This document shows, piece by piece, positions 37,013-47,949 of a DNA stretch of 64,000 nucleotides. Below the pieces are notes generated by a model. That model had not been told where the DNA came from. It was given only the letters and a program-made list of their open reading frames with translations, and searched no databases. Made by a program: the position numbers and the translations under genes. Positions within the stretch are counted from its first letter, which is position 1, and the number at the start of each line of letters is the position of its first letter. Source of the stretch: Setoptus koraiensis (taxonomy: Eukaryota > Arthropoda). The stretch spans positions 23,994,001 through 24,058,000 of the forward strand of contig CM106585.1 of the NCBI GenBank assembly GCA_048013815.1, in the 5' to 3' direction.

Positions 37013-39722
37013 TCATGTATGTATGAGTGGTAGTGCCAGAAATATTGACGACATGATACTGACTAAGATAGTTGAGTAAGCTAAAGCTAAAGAGGAAGTA
37101 GAGGTTGCCGACGATGCTCTTAATCTGAGATTGTTACTATTAAATCCATTGTCCATTTGATGACCATAAGGGTGAGCACCATGGACAGGGCTGTTTGGAT
37201 CGCAATGTGGTGGCAGATTATTTGAATTTATGCCACCTATACAAGTCGCATAATTGATTACATGAGCTATATAACTTTGTTCTTGAACCCCTTGAAATAA
37301 ATGCGCATGAGGCCCCACGGAGAACACTGCAACATCTGTTCCATCATGAAATGCCTCCTCTTGATGTATTGCAGCATGTTGAACATAAAATGCTGTTAAA
37401 TCGGAAGAGTTGTCCTGTTGGCTTGGGTCTAATCTAGGGTAGTGATTACCTGGCCCATTTCCGTAGATGAGCGTGGTATAAGGTTTTCCGGTGGAATTCT
37501 CATTAAATCTGCTCAATCCCAGAATTGAGTTACCTCTAGGAGCTAGTCCATTAATAGTGAGCGCGCTTTATGTTCGAGAATAATTTAAGAAATGAATAAT
37601 AATTATGCGTGAGATTTATTGTGTATGTTTATATCAGCCCGATATCTGGCTCTTATCAGCTTGCTGACAGTTAGCTTATCAGATGATCAGGTCATTAGTG
37701 AGCCAACCAAACTTACTGTGCGTGGTCCGAGGTAACCTGACATTGTAGACGCAAGTGACATAATTGAGAAATTTCAGTTTGCTAGATTAGTTTGTTGTGT
37801 GTCCATACACTAATTAATTAAATATGAATGAGCCTCATACCGTAGAGTTGCGTGTGCCGTATAGAAATAGACTTACCGTGATTAAAGTGTCCCCAGTATC
37901 TACTAAATCCAAGGCCCTTTGTATGGCCTGAGAGAAGCTTATCGTTTCTCTGAGTGCAACACCGGCGACATTCTCATGACTGTCAGTGAGTGTCAGACAG
38001 GGGAGACACAAATAGATAGAACACAAACAGGAAGTTGACACAATTGTCGTTGTTACATTGAGCGTCATTTTGGACAAATATTGGCAAGAATTAAATTGAA
38101 TATGAATTGTTATCGCAATAAAAAAATAAGAATGCGAAATATTACTCACTGAGCGTGATCTATGCGGCCTCCCTCCACCAGTAGCACGTAACCTTTTGGA
38201 TTTTTCTGTAGTATCTTGATGGCAGTTTCGGTCATTTCGGCCAATGACGGTTCGCCGTCTAAATTTTGATCTCTCAGCTCTTCGTAGCTCATGTGACTAT
38301 AACTAAACAGGCCCAGTAGATAGTCCGTTTTTTCCAGATCTATTTCTCTCAGATGTCGCGTTGAATTGACAAAAGCGTAATTGCTTTGATTCTCTTGTTG
38401 GCGCTGATTGACCCATTGCTCCACTAAATTGCGCTTATCTTTTCTCATGCCAGGACTGTGAGGATCTTTGGGATCTAGCGCCTCAGCGCCGAAAAAACAG
38501 CGTCTTCCCCCGCCCATTATAACATTGATCTTGTTGCCTGGTTCGTCCTCAATTAATTGGCGCGCGATGTCCTTGCATTTGGAATCCAGATTTTTCGGTA
38601 CATAAATATCACATTCCCAGCGTCTATTCGACACATGAGCATAGGCTGCTGCCGGGGTGGCATGCGTTATTCTGATGATTGCGTCAAAAATAAACACACA
38701 CAATTAATATATGGTAGGGCCAACTAGTTTATGTATGGACAATTTTAATTAGTGATGTGTGTTAACTAGTCTCCTTACCTGGTGTTTGTTACAATTCCTG
38801 TCGATTTACCTGCTTTGATTGCTTTCTGAATGATGGATTGTACATGATTCTTTTGTATGTTTTGGCAATCAGTGTCATTGAGACGTACGTTGCCATTGAC
38901 GCCAAGTGTATAAAAGTTAGATTTAATTCCACACAATATGGCTGTTGCGGTGGCCGCCGAATCGGGTACTTGCTGGTCAACGTTGTATGTTTTTACTAGA
39001 GCCAAATTGGGAAATGACTCAAACGACAATTTGTCTTCTTCGCCCGATCTATTATTGTACATTTGTCCATGCAATATTCTTGCTGCTGTTATAGTGCTTA
39101 AGCTCATTCCATCGCCTACAAATATTATCGAGTTCTTTGCTCGGCCCACATTAACTTGATATCTCAGTGCCTCATCAAGGGCCTTTCTACCTTTCATTTC
39201 CCAATATTCATTTGTGTTCTCCTCTATGCCATGCTGATAGATGCGAGCCTCTGTAGCCTGTACCACTAGGCCAATTTGCATAATTGTTTGCACATGAAAG
39301 AATATTGCCATATGGTAAACTAATGTTTTCAACAAACAATTGTTTCGGAGTATCGGCGACCATTGTTGTCTAGTGTCAGATTTGTCTTTTGCGTCCATTT
39401 GATTAATTGATGGCATTGTGATTGATTGATTGAAAGATGGAATAGTTGTAACAGCGGCAACGAGCGGTTGCCGTTGTTGGTGTTGCTGTTGAGTCGAGGA
39501 AGCGAACCAATATTTGTCTTCATTGATGATAGTATTACCTCGTGAGACAATATTTTCGTTCCTGTTACCATCGGATGAAATGGTAAATCTTACATTCACT
39601 GATTCACCACTATAGTCACTGTCTGTATTTTTAGTAGATCTATTATTAATGTCACGAGTATTGGCTGCGTGATCTGACAAGCTAGTGAATATGTCACAGC
39701 ATCTAACTTTGTTTTTCGTCAT
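37013..39722 (-). CDS. Alp: Alkaline phosphatase, five exons, GPI-anchor type
   Basis: A zinc/magnesium phosphomonoesterase acting at the cell surface or in the secretory path. Exons are 39722-38779, 38671-38150, 37979-37877, 37736-37717 (20 nt) and 37565-37013; all junctions are GT..AG and keep frame, giving 713 residues. Motifs are FVGDGMS (metal Asp, residue 204), VPDSAATATA with nucleophile Ser255, RITHATPAAAYAHV across the first junction, VEGGRIDHAHHEN across the second, and TVTSDHAHALTINGLAPRG, which needs the microexon. The C-terminus is a hydrophobic tail after a Ser-rich stretch, as in GPI-anchored family members. Mature similarity starts near residue 158 (EARIYQHG), directly after a hydrophobic stretch beginning at Met138. 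The first 137 residues may therefore be extra, or translation may begin at that Met. Confidence 0.92.
37717..37736 (-). other. 20-nt microexon of alkaline phosphatase
   Basis: Bounded by TCAG on its 5' side and GTAAGT on its 3' side. It encodes VTSDHA plus two bases of the next His codon, that is, the metal-binding DHxH motif. It enters at phase 0 and leaves at phase 2. Skipping it would shift the frame and remove the active-site His. Confidence 0.85.
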
Positions 39723-40794
39723 GATTACCTCTCAAATGCATATATTATATTTGCGTAATTATACAACCAACCGGCAGATACTGGTTGTGGTGGTTCTCTC
39801 TAATTAGGATTCTATTGTGTGTTTATATTGAACAATGAGTTTGCAATAATACATTGACGGCACATTGAAAATAGATCAAATAAATTGAGATATATTGTGT
39901 GCATGTTCGTGGATGAGAGATGATCCAAATGACCAGGTATAGTTAACAAATAACCGCAATGATAGTTTGGGAAAGAGTTTGTTTTTGCTTTGCGATTAGA
40001 TAATTGCAGATGAATGCGACGTTATATAGTTATTATGGTAATTTAATATTATATTATGGTAATTGCGTTTTCAGTCTCGGTCAATTAACACTTTAATGCT
40101 AACTAGAATGCTAACTCGATAAGATTGTTGCTGTTCGCATAAGCTCAGCTATAGACATAGTTTGCAAATGAAAATACGACAAACAAGAATAATATCTGGG
40201 CATTGTATTGTGACGATGATGGTGATGGTAATGGCAAACATAACATTAACGCCCATTAGCAGCTACCCAAACAATAACAGGTTACTCGTGCTCGAGGCCT
40301 ACTATTGGTTACCTTTGGGTATTTCTGGAGCTACAGCAAACAATTTGCAGATAGTTATAATGATGGCATCATCACAAACAACAAACTAATTTATTATCAT
40401 TATTATTGCATATGGCATTCTGGTTTGACACTCACCTTCTGGTTTTTTGTGCGTGCACCTGAGGTACTGTGTGCGCTTGCCGGATACGATATCTGTTTTC
40501 TTTGGTCTGGTCTCGGTGTGTCTTGAGTATGAGAAGTATTGTTATTAAGGTGACCAGTGTGTGAGCACGACAAGCAATGGCGATTGTTTAATAGAGATTG
40601 AATACTCTCACGAGGGTGTCATGTCGATGAGAGACAAGTGTCTGGGGAAATATTATCAAGAATGGATCGTTGGTAATCTCTTTTATCGATTCTGGTGACT
40701 ATAAATAAACGAATGGATCCATGTCAAGACTGTAGCTGTTGATTGGTGCAGCGTTCGTTTTCAGTGCTGCTTGATTGGCTGATTAGCTGATTGG

Positions 40795-40864
40795 CTGGTC
40801 GGTTGTTCGGCTGGTCGGTTGTTCGGTTGTTCGGTTGTTCGGTTGTTCGGTTGTTCGGTTGGTT
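40795..40864. repeat. 8-bp tandem repeat (GGTTGTTC)
   Basis: About eight copies of GGTTGTTC/GGCTGGTC, becoming exact toward the right. It grades on the left into a TTGGCTGA-type repeat. Confidence 0.85.
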
Positions 40865-43800
40865 AGTTGACAGAAATGGTTCGGCAAATAGGAGAGTGCA
40901 AGAAGGAATTTCGTTTTAACAAAGGTTCTCATTTATGAATTGAAATATAGGCTGCACTCGCACACACTTATCAATTAGATAAATGCTATTGCAAATTCAA
41001 TTAGAGTCGAATCACTGAATATGCCAAATGAACCAGCCGTGAGCGTGCTGTTGTCTCTAGTGTATCAGTGTATCAGTGTGCCAATAGTGTGACAACAATC
41101 AACAACAGTTAATCTAGCTTGCCAAATACAACATGCACCACAGCATGAGATGAACAGTGATTGAACTGCGCAATATCTTGCCCAAGCGCACAGTGACTAA
41201 CTGAGCCAAAAAGGAAAAAATAACTGTAAAGATTGACGATAACAATAACGTTCTCGTTCTTATTTGTCTGACGCTGTGCTATATCGGTATATGAATCTGG
41301 CTGGATTATAATGGTTTCGCTTTGGTGCTCATCCATCGCACCATGCATCCCGTATGCCCCGTTGGAGTGTGTTGTCGACTAGAATATCTGGCTATTGTCA
41401 GGATATTATCGTAATGTATCGAAAATGTCGCGCAAAATGGAAACCCAAAATAGCGGCCATGGTGACAGTGTTAAATAGTGGATAAGACGGCGCAACCAGA
41501 CAAAACGACACCAACATGCGCCGCGTTGGTTGCTGTGGTCTGTTTCACCTAGGCCGACCCACACACCAATTCACATATGTGAATAATATGTATTCACAGC
41601 GTGAATTTTAAACAGAAATTGGTTGCTTGACAAGAATAATCGCCATTAATCTAGCATTGAGCTACCATCATGACCACTTTTGCGCACCAATAGTCTCGCT
41701 TTCTTTTTATAAATACACGTATTGTCTATATATTGTCAGTGGTGTCAGTGTGTGTCAAACACTGAATTCCATCATTCATGACTATCCACCGAAATCTCGT
41801 TTTTACTCGTTGTCACTAATAGACAGGGGCCCCGCTCCAAAAAGTAGCCAGGCGACTGGCGTTACTCTTCATTATTGTCCGTTATCTTTCGCCACCATCT
41901 TTGGTCTCCATTCAAACTGTCGGTGTGAACATAAGCTGTGATTGTGTCTCAACTCTCTCCCTCTCTCTGCGTTCGTCCCCAACTCCAACTAACCGCAACT
42001 TATCTGCTTTATTATCCGTGCCCAGACACAAGCACCCACAGACTCTCCCTACTTAATTTATCTATTTGTATTTCCACTATCTGCTCGTCTCTGTTATCAG
42101 TCCGGCCGATCTAGCTTAAAGTCTATCTAGACACACACACAAACATTATATATATAAACAAATATATATTTATTGGGATGACAATGTACAAGTATACATT
42201 GAAATTCAAATTAAATCATACAAAAAATGTATGTTCGGATGATGGTGCTATCAAGCGTAATAAACTGTTTGTTTGCCACCATCTCAGAGCGCGCAAACAA
42301 CAACAGCAATCTGATCCTATCTGATCAGATTAAATCGCCGAGAATATTTTCTTGCTTGTCGTCACTTGTCGTCGTGCACCGTCAGCTTATCACTCGTATA
42401 TCATTGTAATAATATACCATTATTATCTTTTTTGTCATAGACGAAGTTTGTCTTGGCAAGTTGATTGAACTGACTGAGGTCTCATCTTTGCTGCTGCATA
42501 CAATCTAGATGACACAAAGCATAAAAAAGGAGAATATAAAATATTATTCTCTTTGCTCCAGTTTCTTCAGCTACTTAACTCAGACGACTCACAATTGTTG
42601 TGATTCAGAAGGTTTGTCACATGCACAAACGTGACATGTAACAACGGCTTGAGCTGTTTTGCGCACAAGGTGTCGTGACTACGATATATGATGTAAACTA
42701 ACTGTATGTCGTGTGATTTGTCTGTATTTTACACTGTCTGTAGAACATTTGAATATCACCAATAAGCTAAAAACCATTTTTAGCTAAAACGGATATTTGC
42801 TAATTTTGATGAAACAATTTGATAATTGAGCATTTGGCTAGAGATTTGCTCATAGAATGGCTTTATTTTGGACTGTGTATTGCACTACAAGCAAACACAG
42901 AAATCAGCGCCTGTAAGGAGCTTTTACCTGTATGATTATGAATTAGACAACGACGAAACTTACCGATTAGTTTGTCGATGATGTATTGACTATTGGGATA
43001 CTTTTCGTTGTTGTATTCAAATTGACATTTATGAGTTCACTTATGGATGCTGTTGTTGCTTTACTGTTGCACTGTAGCCAATTGGTGTGATATATTGTGA
43101 TATGATCAACAACAAACTATCTAAGCACTGCATTATTATTGATATCAATTTGGATATCATCATTTGAAATTGTTGTTTGACTTTGTCATTGTATTGATGA
43201 TGGTGAGTTTTCTTTTGCGAGACCATGTATGATTGACACACTAGTAATGTGCTTGAAATATAACTGCAAATATAACTGCCTAACTAACTGTTACAATCGA
43301 GAACGAGAAAGTTTGTATAAGGCCAGATATAATAATATCATCATCATTAATAATAATGTGTGTGTTGTTCCAGTTTACAGTTTAGTAGAGTTTGTTCTGT
43401 TGATTGTGGTTATTATTGCCGCTGTGATTATACTGGTGACTGACGGAGTGATCGATCAGTGAGTGGTCACTCTCTGATCGATTGAACTTCTCAGCAGCAT
43501 CTCAGTTTCTTCAAAGGCATGATAATACTAGCTCTAGAGAGAGAGAGGGCCATTATTTAACCAATCAATGATAGCCTGTTGTTGTTGCTGCTGACTTTGC
43601 CGGTGTGATTGACAGGTGACACAAACAACAAGCTTGACGGGGCAGACAGATGGAGGACATTGTAACTCCGAACAGTCGGTTGTGTGAGAGCAGCGACATT
43701 GAAACATGACTGCATCATCAAGTTGTAATGTTGTGTCTTATGGTTTATGGCTGCATGGTGGTGATCTAAGTGAGAATTCTCTCATTTGAGCTGCTGCAAC

Positions 43801-43930
43801 CTGCAACAACTGGACACAAATAGACAAATAGACAGGACAGCGCAAGACAAAACGTAACATCAGACGCTGATGATCAGAGGCCATGTTGGCTGCATCAATT
43901 AAGGCCAACTGACACAACACTTGACCGTTA

Positions 43931-43953
43931 CCTCTCTCTCTCTCTCTCTCTCT
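43931..43953. repeat. (CT)n dinucleotide tract
   Basis: About 11 CT units in non-coding DNA. Confidence 0.8.
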
Positions 43954-44179
43954 ACATCTTTTTCCAATGGCTCGTTGACTTCTAATCACGTATGTCTGTG
44001 AGAGATGTTACATAATGTTTTGCTTTGCTTTGTTTTGTTGCTTTGTTTTTTATTTACTACTTGTCACAACTAGTCAACACTTTCTGGCCACCATCAGCTG
44101 GCATCAATGTGCCATCTATTTTGAAGTGTCTATCTCTCTAATGATACGGTTCAACACACCTTCAGAAACGAGTCAATCC

Positions 44180-44224
44180 ACTGAGCTCACCAACACTGAG
44201 CTCACCGACACTGAGCTCACAAAG
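44180..44224. repeat. 15-bp tandem triplicate
   Basis: Three copies of ACTGAGCTCACCAAC-type units with one or two differences each. Non-coding. Confidence 0.8.
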
Positions 44225-44588
44225 ACAGACATTATGTGAACACAATCTGACAGCTCAAAGTCTTGTAAAGTCTTACAAATCATCAGATCACAAATAGCAA
44301 ATTGGTCAATCAATTTTGCCAAATGAGCCACCATAGCATATGTGCTCATTAAGACATGACTACCTTTTACCTTGGACCATTCAATACTTCACTGACAAGT
44401 CCCCTCCAACGATATGTCAAAATGTGTGCTGTTTACAGGTAATTTGGCCAGTGAAAATTGTTGTCATTTCAGTTGAAAAGTGCACAAATGTTTCTGCACA
44501 CTATTCAGTGAATAGTATTCACCAAATATCCACCAAGTACCCAAACATTTATCAATGTTTATCCCATTGAAATAGATGCGAATATCGC

Positions 44589-44616
44589 CAATTCAATGTC
44601 AGTCGACATTGAATTG
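44589..44616. repeat. Inverted repeat, 12-bp perfect arms
   Basis: CAATTCAATGTC and its exact complement GACATTGAATTG flank AGTC. There is no target duplication, so it is an isolated hairpin. Confidence 0.8.
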
Positions 44617-46309
44617 ACTCATTATAGAAATAACACCGACCCTATTGTTGATTAAACAATGCCCCATGTTTATACATGTCAAATGGCTGAATGAGGTGCT
44701 ACTGGGTATTGTGTTTATTTGCTTTGTTGTTATCTGTAGATTAGCCCTCTCTAATAGTAATCGCTTATGATGGCAAATTCACGCATTCCAAGTATCATGC
44801 TCCATTTAATTTGTAGGTGGTTAATCCGTGATGAACGTTATCATTTTGCCAACAAATGGTATGCGACGAGAAAACGAAAAACGCCAACAACAGCAACAGC
44901 AAAGTATTTGGGCTTCGTTTTTCCACGAATCACTTCTTCATTTCAGTTCAGCTAGACACCTAGACGGGGGTTTATTTCTGAGCAGTTATCATGCAGTTAG
45001 GTCATCATCACTGATGGTGCAAACTACAATTATAATGTAGGCTATAATGAACAGCATCATCAAGCAATTTGATGATAAGCAAGAGAGATGCTGCTGACGA
45101 TCGTCTCAGTGTAGATTTCGTGCCAAAAATGGCTTCTCAAATATCTCTTTGGTGCTATCTACATTTAGCTTGAACTCAAAATAAAGTGTAAAGCGCCCAT
45201 GAGTAGAGTTGATAATTTTGTCATTTACCAACTCATTTATGAAATCTGATCTCCTTCCATGGCTGCAACAACGGGCAAGCAAATATAAATAAATGTCCGC
45301 AGATATTTATAGCTAGATAATTGAATGAATAGAGCAACTATGGTCGATTGTCACGTGCTCGAGCACAATCCATCTTATACATCGACGATGGTCACTTTAT
45401 GGTTTCGCACTGAAGCAATTACAATCAAGGGACACCAGATAGCTTTTTTCGCTCATCAGCTAATCTATGAAAGGGTCATCTAATCTCCATCATCGTCTCA
45501 TGTGTCCTCAGCCTCTATATATAAATATGCTTATATATCGACCATGTGTTTATCACATCGACGATGAAAAGAAATAAATTCAAAATAAACTCTTTATATA
45601 ATCAACAAAGTGAACTGACAATGTGAGCGACCTAATTGAACCAAAGTAACCAAAACAATCAATCAACTCAACAAATCTATCTTCTATCTCTTTGTCTCGT
45701 CTACCGTTGATATCATTAGTTAATTGCAGCAAGCTTGCGATCCGGGTCATCACACAAATGCAAACAGTTACATAAGTGTCGATCGAAACAGAACAGTTTG
45801 TTTGTCGCCGTGCATTGTCGCAAACACACAAACATTGGGCTACATCCTTGTTTGCATCATATAATTGACACACTGTTGTGTTCTCATGCCAATACAAGCT
45901 TCTAAGGAAATGGACATTTTACATTTGGACTAGATCCAATAAAAGAAAAATGTTCCGACAATTCCATTACACACAACATTATGCAATTAATTACAGTACA
46001 TTGTGCACCTGTCTCGAACAGTTGATACATGTAGCTGAACCTGTTTATGTGAACCAGTCGTATGCCGGTTCACGCAAGCACCCAAGCATCATTGAAATGA
46101 TCACCAATCAAAGCTTATATCACATTGTTGTTTATTACGTAATGGTATATAATTTAACGTTAGCTCTTTCTGTGCGCTTGCCGTGTCAATGCTTGTGTCT
46201 TGTTCAATTGACGATTCTCAATTCATCCGATCCAATAGTCAGATAAAAGATCAACTTATCACGTGATCGTTGGAATTAGTTGCTCACAAGTCAATTCAAG
46301 TTAGTTATT

Positions 46310-46579
46310 TTATAAAATCGGTTGGCTCTTTCTTGTTTTGATTAAATAAGGTTCCACCACCAGGGGAGTAATTTTATCGTCAATCGCTCTGAGGTCCTCC
46401 AAAGTGCCAGTCCTCACCTCATATCCACCTGAAAATACTGGTTGCACTGATGCGTACTCGACGCCATCTATCACTCTTACATCTGCGACATCCCCGTCCA
46501 ATGAATTACCAACGACCATATGAATATTGCAAATCATAATGCACATAGATAAGATGATAAACGTTAATCTTTGAGTCAT
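46310..46579 (-). CDS. Small secreted protein, unrecognised
   Basis: An 89-residue protein that I cannot assign to a family. Residues 1-24 look like a good signal peptide, with a charged start (MTQR), a hydrophobic core (FIILSMCIMICNIHMVV) and a plausible cut near VVGNS. The mature part of about 65 residues is acidic and has no cysteine, so it is not a disulphide-rich toxin or defensin. It ends with a basic KTRK followed by SQPIL, which could be a processing site. The ATG sits in TCAAAATGA, a good arthropod-like context. No intron is needed. AATAAA on the same strand lies at 46136-46131, about 170 nt after the stop. It could be a peptide precursor or a short cuticle or gland protein; these are guesses. 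Confidence 0.5.
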   Translation of the reverse strand: MTQRLTFIILSMCIMICNIHMVVGNSLDGDVADVRVIDGVEYASVQPVFSGGYEVRTGTLEDLRAIDDKITPLVVEPYLIKTRKSQPIL

Positions 46580-47949
46580 TTTGATTTTTCTAGATTTGTT
46601 TTTCTAGATTCTGTTTGTTGTATCTAGAACTAATTCAGTGAGACTGCTTGCAAAATAATTGAACAGCTGCTCAAATCTAATATCTCGGCATGCTTATTGG
46701 TTATGGGAGGGCAACTTCCCAATAACAAATAAATTGGCTAGCCCGCAGGCCGTAAATTTGCCAGCATTTATACCAAATTAGTTGCGTTAATTTTTAATCT
46801 GTGACAGTGTCATAATGATAGTTATCAATATAGTCAGAGTTGAGCAACAACAAATATATATGTTATATGATACAGCGGCAATCGATACCCGAGACAGTGT
46901 TAACTCTGTATCCATCATCACCACGCTTGCCTGTTTGCTCACTTAATTGCTGCAATTGTTGCTAAGCTCTATAATTAATTATATCGTAGTAATTATCACT
47001 CTAGCTAGCCTGCTTTGGGCGAACTCGTTCTCCCAAGATTGGAGAAAATTTGCCGTAAGGCGATCTCGCTCTTGTTGAATCGCGTATTGGATTGTACGCG
47101 ATTTTACGTCATCGCTTTCCAGTTTGTACATTTACAGATATGTGCATCAATTGAAATGAATGCGACATATGGATTCAATTTTGAGTAGCTAGATATTATT
47201 CTTTATTCAGCTTGGAGAATCGGCAGAAACTACGTTTTGTGCGATTTTGTGCAGATAAATCCGTTTGTGTGTCTACTTCACTAAAACAACGCGGCTGCCA
47301 ACAAATTTTGCAACAAATACTACATTGGACAACACTCTCGGACGGGATTAAAGAAATTCTTGATGTCATATTGTTGATATCCGTAGCTGACAAGTTGTGA
47401 GTGTCCCGATGTGACCCACATGCACCATATGCTGTCGCTGGTGTACTCGAGATTTGAGCCCAGACCACATGTAAATAGCGCCCTCAAAAAGCTTATAATC
47501 CCATTGACATGGCCTGGGGACTTGGCAGTGCAAACAATGGAAAAACATTGCACGAAGATGAACATTACATAATGCGATACATGCATAGAGACAAACTCTT
47601 TCTGAATGGCAAGCGAAATAATATCGCCCCAATTGCAAGTTTCCAAAGCCGTTGCTCGCTGACACCAAAATGAAATGTTGTGATAGTGTCACTGGTATAG
47701 TTTTTATTTTCACTATTATTATTATTACAACTACTATTGATTACTACTATTACTAGGGAATGTGTGTAGAGGAAAGTGTGATTGAATCTCAATTTCGATG
47801 TCACTGTTAGCACTGTTGGCATACATTATATTTTGGTCTTCATTACTAGAAATCATATTCTCTTGTGAGCTAGCGACACTTGTCGGCATGTAAGCTAAGT
47901 GAGTGCGTAACTGTAACAAGATAGTTTCATTAGACCGTCTAGAGAGAAA
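46580..47949. other. Spacer and ABCG 3' untranslated region
   Basis: Contains the probable 3' end of the ABCG gene (signal at 47708-47703). Three overlapping minus-strand frames occur at 47196-47713, none with a recognisable domain. A CTTGTTACAG acceptor-like site before the frame at 47734-47919 could in principle supply an alternative ABCG tail, but no good donor pairs with it. Confidence 0.4.
47703..47708 (-). terminator. Poly(A) signal, ABCG gene
   Basis: AATAAA on the minus strand about 240 nt past the ABCG stop codon. Assigned by position. Confidence 0.4.

Larger units (their letters stand above)
39723..46309. other. Non-coding spacer
   Basis: No gene is supported in 6.6 kb. It contains a TTGTTCGG tandem array (40795-40864), a CT tract (43931-43953), a 15-bp triplicate (44180-44224), a hairpin (44589-44616) and A/T-rich DNA. 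The part next to 39722 should contain the alkaline phosphatase promoter; TATAATATATG lies about 30 nt before its ATG, which is too close for a TATA box unless translation starts further downstream. Confidence 0.5.

Noticed and set aside
47196-47713. Overlapping minus-strand frames downstream of ABCG
   Set aside because: Three frames overlap in the same stretch, none with a recognisable domain; more likely 3' untranslated or intergenic DNA.
47734-47919. Alternative C-terminal exon for ABCG
   Set aside because: There is an acceptor-like CTTGTTACAG, but the only upstream donor candidate (GTTTAG) is poor, and the ABCG protein already ends at the usual place.
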